Shown: piece after piece, positions 38,333 through 47,998 of the stretch
Layout: each line of letters starts with the position of its first letter
Numbering within the stretch: position 1 is the stretch's first letter
From: Parasedimentitalea huanghaiensis
GTDB lineage: Bacteria; Pseudomonadota; Alphaproteobacteria; Rhodobacterales; Rhodobacteraceae
Length of the DNA: 64,000 nt
Direction of reading: 5' to 3'
Assembly: GCF_009753675.1 (NCBI RefSeq)
Contig: NZ_WQLV01000001.1
Coordinates: 720,490-784,489 of the forward strand
Translations under genes and position numbers: made by a program
Notes under the pieces: generated by a model
What the model was told of the DNA's origin: nothing
What the model saw: only the letters and a program-made list of their open reading frames with translations
Databases searched by the model: none

Positions 38333-39580
38333 ATGCGCTTGATTCCATTACTGACGGCTATCGTGGTAGCAGCCAGCCTTTACATGCTGGTCATCGAACG
38401 CGACGCGTTAATGGCATTTGCCCTTGGCGAAAACCCCGAGACGCCCATCGCTTCAACTGAAGATGTGGTTGCTGATCCTGTAGAATCAAGCACTGAAGTT
38501 GCGGAAAACCGAATTGGCGTTGTTGTTTTGCGCAGCGAATCCCGCGCCCTCGATAGCGCGGTAATCCTGCGAGGCCAAACTCAGGCCGCCCGTCAGGTAG
38601 AGGTGCGTGCAGAAACTTCGGCTACCGTGATTTCCGAACCTCTTCGTAAGGGCGCTCAGGTTAAAACCGGCGACTTGCTTTGCCAACTGGCCCCAGGGAC
38701 TCGTCAGGCCGCAATGCTTGAAGCGCAGGCCCGCCTTTCCGAAGCGCGTTCGCGTGTACCCGAGGCCGAAGCTCGCCTTGAAGAGGCCCGTGCACGTTTG
38801 AAAGAAGCGCAGATCAACAACAACGCCTCTCGCAAACTATCCGAAGGTGGTTACGTTTCTGATACCCGTCTGGCCGCGACCCAGGCCGCTGAACGCGCTG
38901 CAATTGCAGGCATCGCGTCGGCTGAAACTGGATTGCAAACGACCAGCGCTGGGATCGAATCCGCAGTTGCTGCAGTAGCTGCGGCACAAACAGAAATTGA
39001 CCGGTTGAACATTACAGCGCCGTTTGATGGCTTACTGGAAAGCGACACTGCCGAGCTGGGCAGCCTGATGCAACCCGGCAGCCTTTGTGCAACGGTTATT
39101 CAACTCGACACCATAAAGGTTGTTGGTTTTGTGCCAGAAACCGAAGTGAACCGGATCCAGGTTGGCGCACTCGCCAGAGCTGAATTGGCCGCAGGCCAGT
39201 TGGTACAGGGAGAAGTGACCTTCCTGAGCCGCTCGGCAGACCCAAGTACGCGGACTTTTGAAGTTCAGGTCACTGTGTCAAATGCCAATCTGTCAATTCG
39301 TGACGGCCAAACCGCCGACATCGCCATCTCTGCTCCTGGTGACCGCGCCCATAAACTTCCGCAGTCCTCACTGACATTGAACAACGAAGGCCAATTGGGC
39401 GTTCGGGTGGTAAATCATAACCAAGTTGTTGTTTTCTACCCTGTGAAACTGTTGCGGGATGAGGCAGACGGGGTCTGGATTTCCGGCTTGCCCGAAGTTG
39501 CTGACGTCATTGTAGTAGGGCAGGATTTCGTCGTCGATGGCGTGCCCGTAACTCCGACCTATCGTGAGGCTTCGCAATGA
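38333..39580 (+). CDS. RND efflux periplasmic adaptor (membrane fusion protein)
   Basis: Links an RND pump to the outer membrane channel. The N-terminal anchor (LIPLLTAIVVAASLYMLVI) is followed by the barrel-sandwich motif VRAETSATVISEPLRKGAQVK. A long Ala/Glu helical hairpin (residues about 120-215) and LNITAPFDGLLESD complete the adaptor. 415 aa. AGAAGGA precedes the ATG. It overlaps the pump gene as ATGA (39577-39580). The partner outer membrane protein is not in the window. Confidence 0.92.
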   Translation: MRLIPLLTAIVVAASLYMLVIERDALMAFALGENPETPIASTEDVVADPVESSTEVAENRIGVVVLRSESRALDSAVILRGQTQAARQVEVRAETSATVISEPLRKGAQVKTGDLLCQLAPGTRQAAMLEAQARLSEARSRVPEAEARLEEARARLKEAQINNNASRKLSEGGYVSDTRLAATQAAERAAIAGIASAETGLQTTSAGIESAVAAVAAAQTEIDRLNITAPFDGLLESDTAELGSLMQPGSLCATVIQLDTIKVVGFVPETEVNRIQVGALARAELAAGQLVQGEVTFLSRSADPSTRTFEVQVTVSNANLSIRDGQTADIAISAPGDRAHKLPQSSLTLNNEGQLGVRVVNHNQVVVFYPVKLLRDEADGVWISGLPEVADVIVVGQDFVVDGVPVTPTYREASQ

Positions 39581-42500
39581 TCGGAGTCGTCAGCTGGGCC
39601 GCTGAACGGGCCCGAATGGTTATCGCCTTCATTCTAATTTCGCTTCTCGTTGGTGGCTTTGCCTATTCAAGCCTACCCAAAGAAGGTGAGCCGGATATTG
39701 AAATCCCGGCTTTGTTCATCTCAGTCCCCTTCCCCGGGATTTCGGCCGTGGACGCTGAAAGCCTGCTGGTCAAAGTTATGGAAACCGAACTGGCCGACCT
39801 TGATGGGTTGGACAAGATGAGCTCTACCGCTGCTGAAGGCTATGCCGGGGTCGCGCTAGAGTTTGATTTCGGTTGGGATAAAACGGCTGTGATGGCCGAT
39901 GTCCGGGACGCTATGAATTCGGCCGAGGCTAATTTCCCTGATGGTGCCGACGCCTACACCATCAACGAAATCAACTTTTCTGAATTTCCGATTGTCATTG
40001 TCAACTTAACCGGTGATGTGCCCGAGCGCGAAATGGCGCGCATTGCCAAGGAATTGCAGGACGATTTTGAATCGATCGACTCAGTCCTCGAAGCCGGGAT
40101 TGCAGGTAACCGAGATGAAATGGTCGAAGTCCTAATCGACCCTCTTCGTCTTGAAGCGTATAATGTCACCGCATTAGAGCTGATTAGTGTTGTTCAAAAC
40201 AACAACCAGCTGATTGCTGCAGGTGAAGTTGAAACCAACCAGGGTACGTTCTCGGTCACCATTCCGTCGTCGTTTGACGACGTGAGCGACATCTACACAT
40301 TGCCGATTAAAATCAATGGCGACCGCGTAGTTACACTGGGTGAGCTGGCCGAGATCAACTTTACCTTTGAAGACCGCAAAGGAACGGCCCGCTTTGACGG
40401 CGACAACACCGTTGCGCTGCAGGTTGTCAAACGCAAAGGCTATAATCTGATCGACACAGTCGACCAGGTGAAGGCAACCTTGGCAGCCGCGCAGGAAAAA
40501 TGGCCCGAAGAGTTGCAGGCCGCTGTGACTGTCGGCACATCAAACGACCAGAGCCGCGTTGTTGGGTCCATGGTCCGCCAGCTGGAAGGCTCGGTTTTGA
40601 CTGCTGTTGCGCTGGTGATGATTGTGATCCTCGCCTCGCTGGGTAGCCGCGCGGCGTTTCTGGTTGGTTTTGCTATTCCAACTTCGTTCCTGCTATGTTT
40701 TGCCTTCCTGGCCCTGATGGGGATCACCATTTCTAACATGGTGATGTTTGGTCTGATCCTGGCCGTAGGGATGCTGGTGGATGGTGCGATCGTCGTGGTA
40801 GAATACGCCGACAAGCGTATCAAACAAGGCATCGGCCCAATGCACGCCTATGTTGAGGCCGCGCAGCGCATGTTCTGGCCTGTTGTCTCGTCGACTGCCA
40901 CAACGCTTTGTGCCTTCCTGCCCATGTTGTTCTGGCCCGGCGTCCCGGGTGAGTTCATGAGTATGCTGCCCATCACCTTGATCTTTGTTCTGTCTGCCTC
41001 GCTCTTGGTGGCGTTGATTTACCTGCCAGTTGTAGGTGGTGTTTCTGGCCGGATGAGCCGTGTTTTCGAACACCTGTCTGATGGGCTGCGTGCTGTACTA
41101 CCTTGGTGGATCCGCATCCCATTGGTGCCTCTGCCGATGTACGGCATGTTTGTTGGTGCCATGCAGATGTTGAACCCGGGTTACATCATGGCTGATGGCA
41201 GCGCCGGCGTTGGTCCACTTTTGGTCGGGGCAGTATTGCTGATCCTGTCAGCCTTTGCAGCCTCGGTTGTTCTGGGGGCTGCTGGTTTTCAGCGCCGTGA
41301 AAAAACCGTCGAACCCGGGTATCACCACACCGCCTTTGGTCACTTCATCAAGTTCATTGTCGGCAATCCAGTGATGCCTATCGTAACCGTTGGTGCCGTT
41401 GGTTTTGCAATTTTGACGGTGTTCACAGCCTTTGGTGAAAACAACAACGGCGTAGAATTCTTTGTGGATACTGAACCAGAACAGGCCACTGTCTATGTCC
41501 GCGCCCGTGGCAATACCTCGCTGGTCGAGAACGACGCACTGGTGCAGCAGGTTGAAGACGTTATTTCAGCCCACCCAGCTGTAATCAACGTCTTTGCCTT
41601 CGCTGGTGAAGGTGGTCTGGACACTGGCGGCCCCGGTGGCGGCCAGTCACCAGCTGATACCGTTGGTCAGGTCCAGTTCGAGATCATTGCGTGGGAAGAT
41701 CGCCCAACCCAGACTGAGACCTGGTTCTTTGGCCTGCTGAACCGTCGCGTTACTGCCACCGATTTTGACGGCAAAACCGTGATCGCCGAACTGGAGGCCG
41801 AGCTGGCGAAGTTACCCGGTTTCATTGCGGAAATGGCCGTGCTGGAACAAGGCCCCGGCTCAGGCAAGCCAATACACCTGCGTCTCAAGGGGGACGGCTG
41901 GGACGAATTGACCACCGCAGCACTGGCAGCGCGGGCACACTTTGAACAAACGCCAGGCCTAATCCTGATCGAAGACAGCCTGCCCCTGCCCGGCATCGAC
42001 TGGGAAATCAACGTCGACGTAGAAGAGGCCGGCCGCTATGGTGCGGATGTGGCTACTGTTGGCGCGATGGTTCAGTTGGTAACCCGTGGTATCTTGCTGG
42101 ACACCATGCGGGTCGACAGTTCAGATGAAGAAATCGAAATCCGTGTTCGTCTGCCGGAACAGGACCGGGTTCTGTCAACACTGGATAACCTGAAGCTGCG
42201 CACAGCTGATGGGCTGGTTCCCCTGTCTAACTTCATCTCGCGCCATCCTGTTCCCAAGCTGGCTGAGATCAGCCGCGTTGGGCAACAACGGTATTTCGAT
42301 GTCAAAGCTGACGTCGCTCCGGGGCTGAGCAAGATGATCGGTACTGATCCAGAGACTGGGGAAGACGTTCGGCTCGGCCTGTTCAAAGCCTTGGCTGAAG
42401 GACAAACCAGTTCAGGTGAAGTTTTTGAGGGTCCCGGTGGCACGCGTCTGGAGCTGGTACAACTGACCGGCGCAACTTCGAACGAAGAACTGCATAAGGC

Positions 42501-43368
42501 TCTTGAAGATGGTGCACGGTTTGCTCCGGTCAATGCAACAGAACGGATTGAAGTGCTGACGGAGTGGTTGGACACCAACCCTCTGCCCGCTTTGGTCACA
42601 CCGGAATGGACCGGCGATCAAGAAGAGCAGGCCGAATCCGGTGCCTTCCTTATGAACGCCTTTGCCGGTGCACTGGGACTGATGTTCGTGATCCTGTTGG
42701 CGCAGTTCAACTCGTTCTACAACTCGATCCTAGTATTGCTGGCCGTGGTTCTGTCCACCACTGGTGTTCTGATCGGCATGATGGTGATGGGGCAGTCCTT
42801 CTCGATCATTATGACCGGGACAGGTATTGTGGCGTTGGCCGGGATTGTGGTGAACAACAACATCGTTCTGATCGACACCTATCAGGAATTCAGCCAGCGC
42901 ATGCCAAGGATCGAGGCGATCATTCGCACCGCCGAGGCGCGGATCCGTCCGGTACTGCTGACAACGATCACCACTATGGCAGGTCTGGCCCCGATGATGT
43001 TTGGTCTCAGCCTTGATTTCATCGACGGCGGGTATTCCATAAACAGTCCAACGTCGCTGTGGTGGAAGCAACTTGCGACCGCTGTGGTATTTGGTCTTGG
43101 CATCGCAACCGTTCTGACTCTGGTTGTGACACCATCACTGTTGGCTATCCGGATCTGGCTGGGGACCTACATGTCCTGGATGGGACGACTGTTGGCCCGG
43201 ATCACAGGTGGACGGTCCAGCCGCATTGCACAGGATATGCGACTAGCGCGCAAAGCCCGCAAAATGCCAACCACCGAGATCTTGTGGGATGATCCAACCA
43301 CAAAAACAGCTCGCCCTGCTATCAAGGCTGCAGAGGCGGACACCCCGTCCCTAAGTGCAGCAGAGTAG
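39577..43368 (+). CDS. RND efflux pump permease, unusually long (1263 aa)
   Basis: Proton-driven trimeric exporter. Typical stretches are FGLILAVGMLVDGAIVVVEY (TM4 with the proton-relay aspartate), the repeated porter domains, and LAGIVVNNNIVLIDTY in the second half. Most RND pumps are about 1030-1060 aa; this one is some 200 longer. A segment at residues about 492-587 between TM6 and the second half adds two hydrophobic stretches. The C-terminal cytoplasmic tail of about 60 residues is basic then acidic. Substrates unknown. Confidence 0.93.
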   Translation: MIGVVSWAAERARMVIAFILISLLVGGFAYSSLPKEGEPDIEIPALFISVPFPGISAVDAESLLVKVMETELADLDGLDKMSSTAAEGYAGVALEFDFGWDKTAVMADVRDAMNSAEANFPDGADAYTINEINFSEFPIVIVNLTGDVPEREMARIAKELQDDFESIDSVLEAGIAGNRDEMVEVLIDPLRLEAYNVTALELISVVQNNNQLIAAGEVETNQGTFSVTIPSSFDDVSDIYTLPIKINGDRVVTLGELAEINFTFEDRKGTARFDGDNTVALQVVKRKGYNLIDTVDQVKATLAAAQEKWPEELQAAVTVGTSNDQSRVVGSMVRQLEGSVLTAVALVMIVILASLGSRAAFLVGFAIPTSFLLCFAFLALMGITISNMVMFGLILAVGMLVDGAIVVVEYADKRIKQGIGPMHAYVEAAQRMFWPVVSSTATTLCAFLPMLFWPGVPGEFMSMLPITLIFVLSASLLVALIYLPVVGGVSGRMSRVFEHLSDGLRAVLPWWIRIPLVPLPMYGMFVGAMQMLNPGYIMADGSAGVGPLLVGAVLLILSAFAASVVLGAAGFQRREKTVEPGYHHTAFGHFIKFIVGNPVMPIVTVGAVGFAILTVFTAFGENNNGVEFFVDTEPEQATVYVRARGNTSLVENDALVQQVEDVISAHPAVINVFAFAGEGGLDTGGPGGGQSPADTVGQVQFEIIAWEDRPTQTETWFFGLLNRRVTATDFDGKTVIAELEAELAKLPGFIAEMAVLEQGPGSGKPIHLRLKGDGWDELTTAALAARAHFEQTPGLILIEDSLPLPGIDWEINVDVEEAGRYGADVATVGAMVQLVTRGILLDTMRVDSSDEEIEIRVRLPEQDRVLSTLDNLKLRTADGLVPLSNFISRHPVPKLAEISRVGQQRYFDVKADVAPGLSKMIGTDPETGEDVRLGLFKALAEGQTSSGEVFEGPGGTRLELVQLTGATSNEELHKALEDGARFAPVNATERIEVLTEWLDTNPLPALVTPEWTGDQEEQAESGAFLMNAFAGALGLMFVILLAQFNSFYNSILVLLAVVLSTTGVLIGMMVMGQSFSIIMTGTGIVALAGIVVNNNIVLIDTYQEFSQRMPRIEAIIRTAEARIRPVLLTTITTMAGLAPMMFGLSLDFIDGGYSINSPTSLWWKQLATAVVFGLGIATVLTLVVTPSLLAIRIWLGTYMSWMGRLLARITGGRSSRIAQDMRLARKARKMPTTEILWDDPTTKTARPAIKAAEADTPSLSAAE

Positions 43369-43395
43369 CTAAGGCTTAAATCCGGCTGAGTTCAA

Positions 43396-43426
43396 AATGG
43401 GGAGGGCGTCTAGCGCCCTCCCCATT
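43396..43426. terminator. Strong hairpin after the RND operon
   Basis: AATGGGGAGGGCG and CGCCCTCCCCATT pair perfectly over 13 bp with a five-base loop, followed by TTCTATT. It lies between the convergent RND and phospholipase D genes and may serve both. Confidence 0.8.
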
Positions 43427-43491
43427 TCTATTCAGGCGACAGGTATAGTTTGGTTTCTAAATTCATCGTCTCTACCTGCCCTGCTAGTGGA

Positions 43492-45060
43492 TCACAGCAA
43501 CCAGGTCACGGGTAGCCAACCAATCAGTTGTACTAGAAATCTGGAGAACGCGGTCGACCCCGGCTCAATCTGGAACTGACGCTGGTCTCCGGATGCCAAT
43601 GTCTCCAGCCACTCGGTGCCTCCATCCGCCCGACGACGCACCTGGTAAGCGCGGACTTTCATTTCTCCAGAATACCCGGGAAATATCGTTCCGGCTAAGT
43701 CAGAGTCCCGTATCAAAAAACCCATTTCGGTATTCAAATGGGCCGAACGCGGATCAAAATTGAAGGAGCCTACAAACAGGTCTTCTTGGTCGACAACAAA
43801 AGCCTTGGCATGCAGGCTGACCTGCGTCGAACCGATCAACCCAAACTGATCCCGCAGATCTACGTTCTCATCGTCTTCTTGGGTTGCCTTGAGTTCGAAC
43901 ACCTGGACCCCAGCGTCCAACAGGTCGTCTCTGTACTTCAGGTATCCACCATGCACTGGCAACACATCTGTAGCCTCTTGTGCATTGGTCAGAACCCGAA
44001 CCTTTACCCCCTGCTCCGCCCAGCCGGACAACATCGCAGTTAGCCGCTGACCCGGTACAAAATAAGCGGACACCAGATCAACACTTTGCTGAGGTGTGCC
44101 CAAGATCTGTCCTAGGCGGTTGATCATCAACTGTTCGTGGGCGACGCGGCCCTGCCCTTTGGCTGGATCGTCGCTAACCATATGCAGATCAGCCCATTCA
44201 AATCCCGAAGCGCCATCCCGAAGATGCTCCATCAGATCAGAGGACAGTACCGATGTGGCAAATTGGCGGGCGCCTAAGGTGTCTTCTATCGCAGTAACAG
44301 AGGCCTCAAGCAGGCCGCCCTCTGAGTCCCCAGCTGCAGGCAAGATCAGACCAACCGGCACGGCTGACGGGCTTGCCCAGTAGAGATCAAAGTCCTGCGA
44401 TGTCTCAACCGCCGCTGGACCCAGCGCAACGACATCAAGATCGAAGTAGTTCACCCCCGCATTATGAGCAAAGTAGATATCGCCAACGTTGCGGCCACCA
44501 ACAACGGTAGCCACCCCGTCCACGGTGAAGGATTTATTGTGCATCCGACGGTTGATGCGTGCAAAATCGAACAGGTAAGTCAGCATGCGTGGGTTACGCA
44601 GGATAAACGGATTGAACAGACGAACTTCGACATTAGGATGCAGATCCAGTTCGGCCAGCTCACCGTCTAGGTTGGGTGTCCCATTGTCGTCCAGAAGCAT
44701 CCGCACCCGTACACCACGATCTGCTGCACGCCGCATGGCATCGAGCAGCATCAGCCCAGTGGCGTCGTTGTTCCAGATGTAATAACGCGCATCGATACTG
44801 TGCTGCGCCGCTTCGGCCAACAGCATCCGTGCGGCGAATGCATCTTGGCCTTGACGTAAGGGTGCAACACCAGACTTGCCTGTGTGTTGTAAGGCCAGGG
44901 GCAGCACTTCTCCCCCCAAAAACGTCTCCATTGACGGTGTCAGTGCAGTACTATGGGTTCGAGCAAGCGACGTTGGCACCCGAAAGGTCCATTGGAAACC
45001 CAGACTGACAATAAAAAAGCCAAGAATGAACAACAGCAAGAAACGAAAGAAACGAAGCAT
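43492..45060 (-). CDS. Phospholipase D / cardiolipin synthase-like protein
   Basis: Two HKD half-sites of the PLD superfamily: HNKSFTVD (H174, K176, D181) and LHAKAFVVD near residue 420, each followed by GGRN or GSFN. One N-terminal membrane anchor (FLLLFILGFFIVSLGF). 522 aa. Members transfer phosphatidyl groups (ClsC-type synthases) or hydrolyse phospholipids; the similarity in length and anchor favours a ClsC-like synthase, unproven. Monocistronic. Confidence 0.86.
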   Translation of the reverse strand: MLRFFRFLLLFILGFFIVSLGFQWTFRVPTSLARTHSTALTPSMETFLGGEVLPLALQHTGKSGVAPLRQGQDAFAARMLLAEAAQHSIDARYYIWNNDATGLMLLDAMRRAADRGVRVRMLLDDNGTPNLDGELAELDLHPNVEVRLFNPFILRNPRMLTYLFDFARINRRMHNKSFTVDGVATVVGGRNVGDIYFAHNAGVNYFDLDVVALGPAAVETSQDFDLYWASPSAVPVGLILPAAGDSEGGLLEASVTAIEDTLGARQFATSVLSSDLMEHLRDGASGFEWADLHMVSDDPAKGQGRVAHEQLMINRLGQILGTPQQSVDLVSAYFVPGQRLTAMLSGWAEQGVKVRVLTNAQEATDVLPVHGGYLKYRDDLLDAGVQVFELKATQEDDENVDLRDQFGLIGSTQVSLHAKAFVVDQEDLFVGSFNFDPRSAHLNTEMGFLIRDSDLAGTIFPGYSGEMKVRAYQVRRRADGGTEWLETLASGDQRQFQIEPGSTAFSRFLVQLIGWLPVTWLL

Positions 45061-45346
45061 GAATGTTACCCGTATTGTCTGTTTTCAACGTCAACCTATC
45101 GCCGTAACCATGTGACATCAACGACGCTTTCACTCATAGGATGAGCTACGGTTTCAAAGACTTAATGTCTTCCCCGGATGCGTGTGGTTCCATTGAACAA
45201 ACCAGTCACGCCTGCCTCAGTCCAAGATCCTATGCCTGGATGAGTTGCCACCATTTTCCTTGTTAGCTGTGTTTCCCAGAGGATAAATACGTCTACTTCT
45301 GCAACAAACTAATCTGACAAAACGTCAAAACCGAACCAAACGATCC

Positions 45347-45943
45347 TTACTCAAAATCGGAAACTGACAACCTCTTTTCTGACATCAGATGTTGGACAAC
45401 ATAGGCAATTGAAAGAGCATCATCCAAGGCGTCATGTCCTCTCAATGGGGGATGCTCAATTCCAAAATAGCTCACCAAACCACTGCTGGGTGTTCGCTTA
45501 ATGTCTTCATAAGGCATCCCTGCCGCAAGCAGCAACTGGCAGGCATTGTCAAATCGGTTTGCAGGCAATGAAGGCTCAATCCCAGCGATGTAGCAACTGG
45601 TTGCCATCATGTTCAGCTCATCCTTACCCCAGGACCAAAGCTTAGACGCACCAGCAAAGTCAAATATCTGCTTATTGGCCTCACTTAGCGAGACGCCTTC
45701 AGCATCAACCACATCTTGCGTGATACCTGTTAGCTTGGTAAAAAATGGATCCAATTCATACGGCACACCGTTTCGATCAAAAGGCTGAATGAATATTTTC
45801 AGCGTATCAACAATCTGAAACTCGTCAGTCAGGGCAAGTTTTACGGCTCCGATTTGAACGATGACGGGGTCTGGATCATATGGACCACACCAAAACCGTC
45901 TGCGTGCGTCTTCTGTCACCAAAAACTCGCAATCAAAAAATAT
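45347..45943 (-). CDS. DEDD-family 3'-5' exonuclease, start codon uncertain
   Basis: RNase T/DnaQ-like fold: Exo I reads FFDCEFL (Asp and Glu ligands at 45932-45934 and 45926-45928), Exo III is HDALDDA near the end. All possible ATG/GTG/TTG starts in frame lie after Exo I; the first is TTG at 45922. Just upstream the frame has only ATA (45941-45943) and then TGA. So either a rare ATA start, a frameshift in the T6 run at 45935-45940 (minus strand), or a sequence error is needed for a complete active site. The frame is given from the ATA. Single gene, substrate DNA or RNA unknown. Confidence 0.6.
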   Translation of the reverse strand: MFFDCEFLVTEDARRRFWCGPYDPDPVIVQIGAVKLALTDEFQIVDTLKIFIQPFDRNGVPYELDPFFTKLTGITQDVVDAEGVSLSEANKQIFDFAGASKLWSWGKDELNMMATSCYIAGIEPSLPANRFDNACQLLLAAGMPYEDIKRTPSSGLVSYFGIEHPPLRGHDALDDALSIAYVVQHLMSEKRLSVSDFE

Positions 45944-46081
45944 TCAAGAAAAACTTGGGCGCACCCACTTTGTAACGCCCCAGCCCTTGCATGCAGCAAC
46001 TACCCCCTCATTCTCTCCAAATCACATTGGAAGAGGTTAACGAAGGCCTGGTCGAGTTTTCAGCCCCCCATACACCTTAGC

Positions 46082-47890
46082 TTATGCGGCCTCACCATCG
46101 GCCTGCTGCCGGTTCCAAAGATGAGCATAGCGCCCGTCACGCGCAATCAGGTCGTCGTGGGTACCCAATTCACAAATTTCGCCCTGTTCTAGCACTACAA
46201 TCTGATCCGCCTCAGCGATCGTAGACAGACGGTGCGCGATGGTGATCACCGTGCGTCCCTGCCCAGCTCGCACCAGTGCCTCTTTGATCTCTTGTTCGGT
46301 GTCACTGTCCAATGCAGATGTGGCTTCGTCCAACAGCAGGATCGGAGGGTTCTTGAGCAACGTACGCGCAATGCCTACCCGCTGTTTCTCCCCCCCAGAG
46401 AGCTTCAACCCGCGTTCGCCTACAGTTGTTTCATAGCCTTCTGGCAGCGAGAGAATGAAGTCGTGGATCTGAGCGTCCCGAGCAGCCTGTTCAATCTGCT
46501 CCTGACTGGCATTTTCGCGCCCGTAGCCGATGTTGTAACCGATGGTATCATTGAACAGCACGGTGTCTTGCGGCACTACGCCAATGGCGTCATGCAGACT
46601 GGACTGGCTAACGTCACGCACGTCTTGACCATCAATCAATAGCGCACCACCGGTAACGTCATAAAACCGGAACAATAGCCGACCGATCGTTGATTTCCCC
46701 GAACCCGTCGATCCAACGATAGCAACTGTTTGCCCGGCCTCAGCTTGTAGCGACACGCCCTTGAGGATTTCTCGCTCAGGGTCATAGCCAAACCGCACGT
46801 CTTTCAATGTGATGCACCCGCCATTGACCGCCAGCTTTGCCGCCCCCTTGCGGTCTGAAACATCTGCGGGTTGTTCCAGCAGGTCAAACATTTCACCCAT
46901 ATCCACCAGGCTCTGACGAATTTCACGATAAACTGTACCAAGGAAATTCAGAGGCACTGTAATTTGGATCATATAGGCGTTGACCATAACAAAATCACCA
47001 ACCGTCAAGGTCCCTGCCTGAACGCCTATAGCCGCCAGCACCATCACGCCAACCAGACCTGCGGTAATCAGAACACTCTGACCAAAATTCAGAAACGCCA
47101 GCGAGTAGGCCGTTTTTAGGGCTGCGGCAGCATAGGCCCGCATAGCGCCATCATAGCGTTTTGCCTCGCGAGCTTCTGCGCCAAAATACTTGACCGTTTC
47201 ATAGTTCAGAAGGCTGTCGATTGCCTTTTGGTTGGCATCTGTGTCTTGCTTGTTCATTTCGCGGCGCAGCTTCACCCGCCACTCGGTGACCGCAAATGTA
47301 AACCAGAAATACAGCCCAATCGTCCCCGCAACGATCAAGAGGTAACGCACATCAAACAGCACTGCCAGGATAATGGCCACCATGGTCAGTTCCAGGATCA
47401 GTGGCCCAACCGAAAAAAGCAAAAACCGAAGCAAGAACTCGACGCCTTTGACGCCTCGTTCGATAATTCGGCTCAAGCCACCCGTCTTGCGGGTGATATG
47501 ATAACGCATCGACAGTCGGTGAATGTGGGTGAAGGTTTCCAAAGCCAACCGGCGCAGGGCACGCTGACCTACCGGTGCAAAAATGGCATCTCTCAGCTGC
47601 TGAAAGCCAATCGTCAGGATCCGAGCCATGCCATAGGCTACGGTCAGCCCAATTGCACCAAGCGCAAGGTCGGGCACACCTTCAGCGGCCAAACTGTCAA
47701 CTGCGCCTTTATACAGAACAGGGGTATAGACCGCGATCACTTTGGCAAATACCAGCACGGCCAGCGCCAGCACCACCCTGTACTTCACCCAGACTTGCCC
47801 CTCAGGCCAGAGATATGGCCACACACGGCGTAAAGTGCGTAGGCCAGAACGGCGTTCGTCGCGGGCGGTTATATTGTCTGGCTGGGTCAT
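46082..47890 (-). CDS. Atm1-type ABC exporter (permease-ATPase)
   Basis: Half-transporter of 602 aa: about six membrane helices in residues 35-320, then an ATPase domain with Walker A GSTGSGKST, signature LSGGEKQR, Walker B ILLLDEATSALD and switch histidine in TIAHRLS. TM-domain stretches such as NYETVKYFGAEAREAKRY are hallmark Atm1/HMT1 sequence. Relatives export glutathione-bound metals or Fe-S precursors. The start is clear; no neighbour hints at the cargo. Confidence 0.9.
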   Translation of the reverse strand: MTQPDNITARDERRSGLRTLRRVWPYLWPEGQVWVKYRVVLALAVLVFAKVIAVYTPVLYKGAVDSLAAEGVPDLALGAIGLTVAYGMARILTIGFQQLRDAIFAPVGQRALRRLALETFTHIHRLSMRYHITRKTGGLSRIIERGVKGVEFLLRFLLFSVGPLILELTMVAIILAVLFDVRYLLIVAGTIGLYFWFTFAVTEWRVKLRREMNKQDTDANQKAIDSLLNYETVKYFGAEAREAKRYDGAMRAYAAAALKTAYSLAFLNFGQSVLITAGLVGVMVLAAIGVQAGTLTVGDFVMVNAYMIQITVPLNFLGTVYREIRQSLVDMGEMFDLLEQPADVSDRKGAAKLAVNGGCITLKDVRFGYDPEREILKGVSLQAEAGQTVAIVGSTGSGKSTIGRLLFRFYDVTGGALLIDGQDVRDVSQSSLHDAIGVVPQDTVLFNDTIGYNIGYGRENASQEQIEQAARDAQIHDFILSLPEGYETTVGERGLKLSGGEKQRVGIARTLLKNPPILLLDEATSALDSDTEQEIKEALVRAGQGRTVITIAHRLSTIAEADQIVVLEQGEICELGTHDDLIARDGRYAHLWNRQQADGEAA

Positions 47891-47956
47891 GGTGTTTCCT
47901 TGCTAGCCCTCAGAGATAGGTGTTAGGCGAAGGATTGACCAGATGGGCAACATGAA

Positions 47957-47980
47957 AAACGCGCCCGGAAGGGCGCGTTT
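47957..47980 (-). terminator. Intrinsic terminator of the LysM gene
   Basis: Minus strand: AAACGCGCCC, TTCC loop, GGGCGCGTTT then TTC, a perfect 10-bp stem 19 bases after the stop of the LysM gene. Confidence 0.8.
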
Positions 47981-47998
47981 CACAATCTTATTCAGGAC

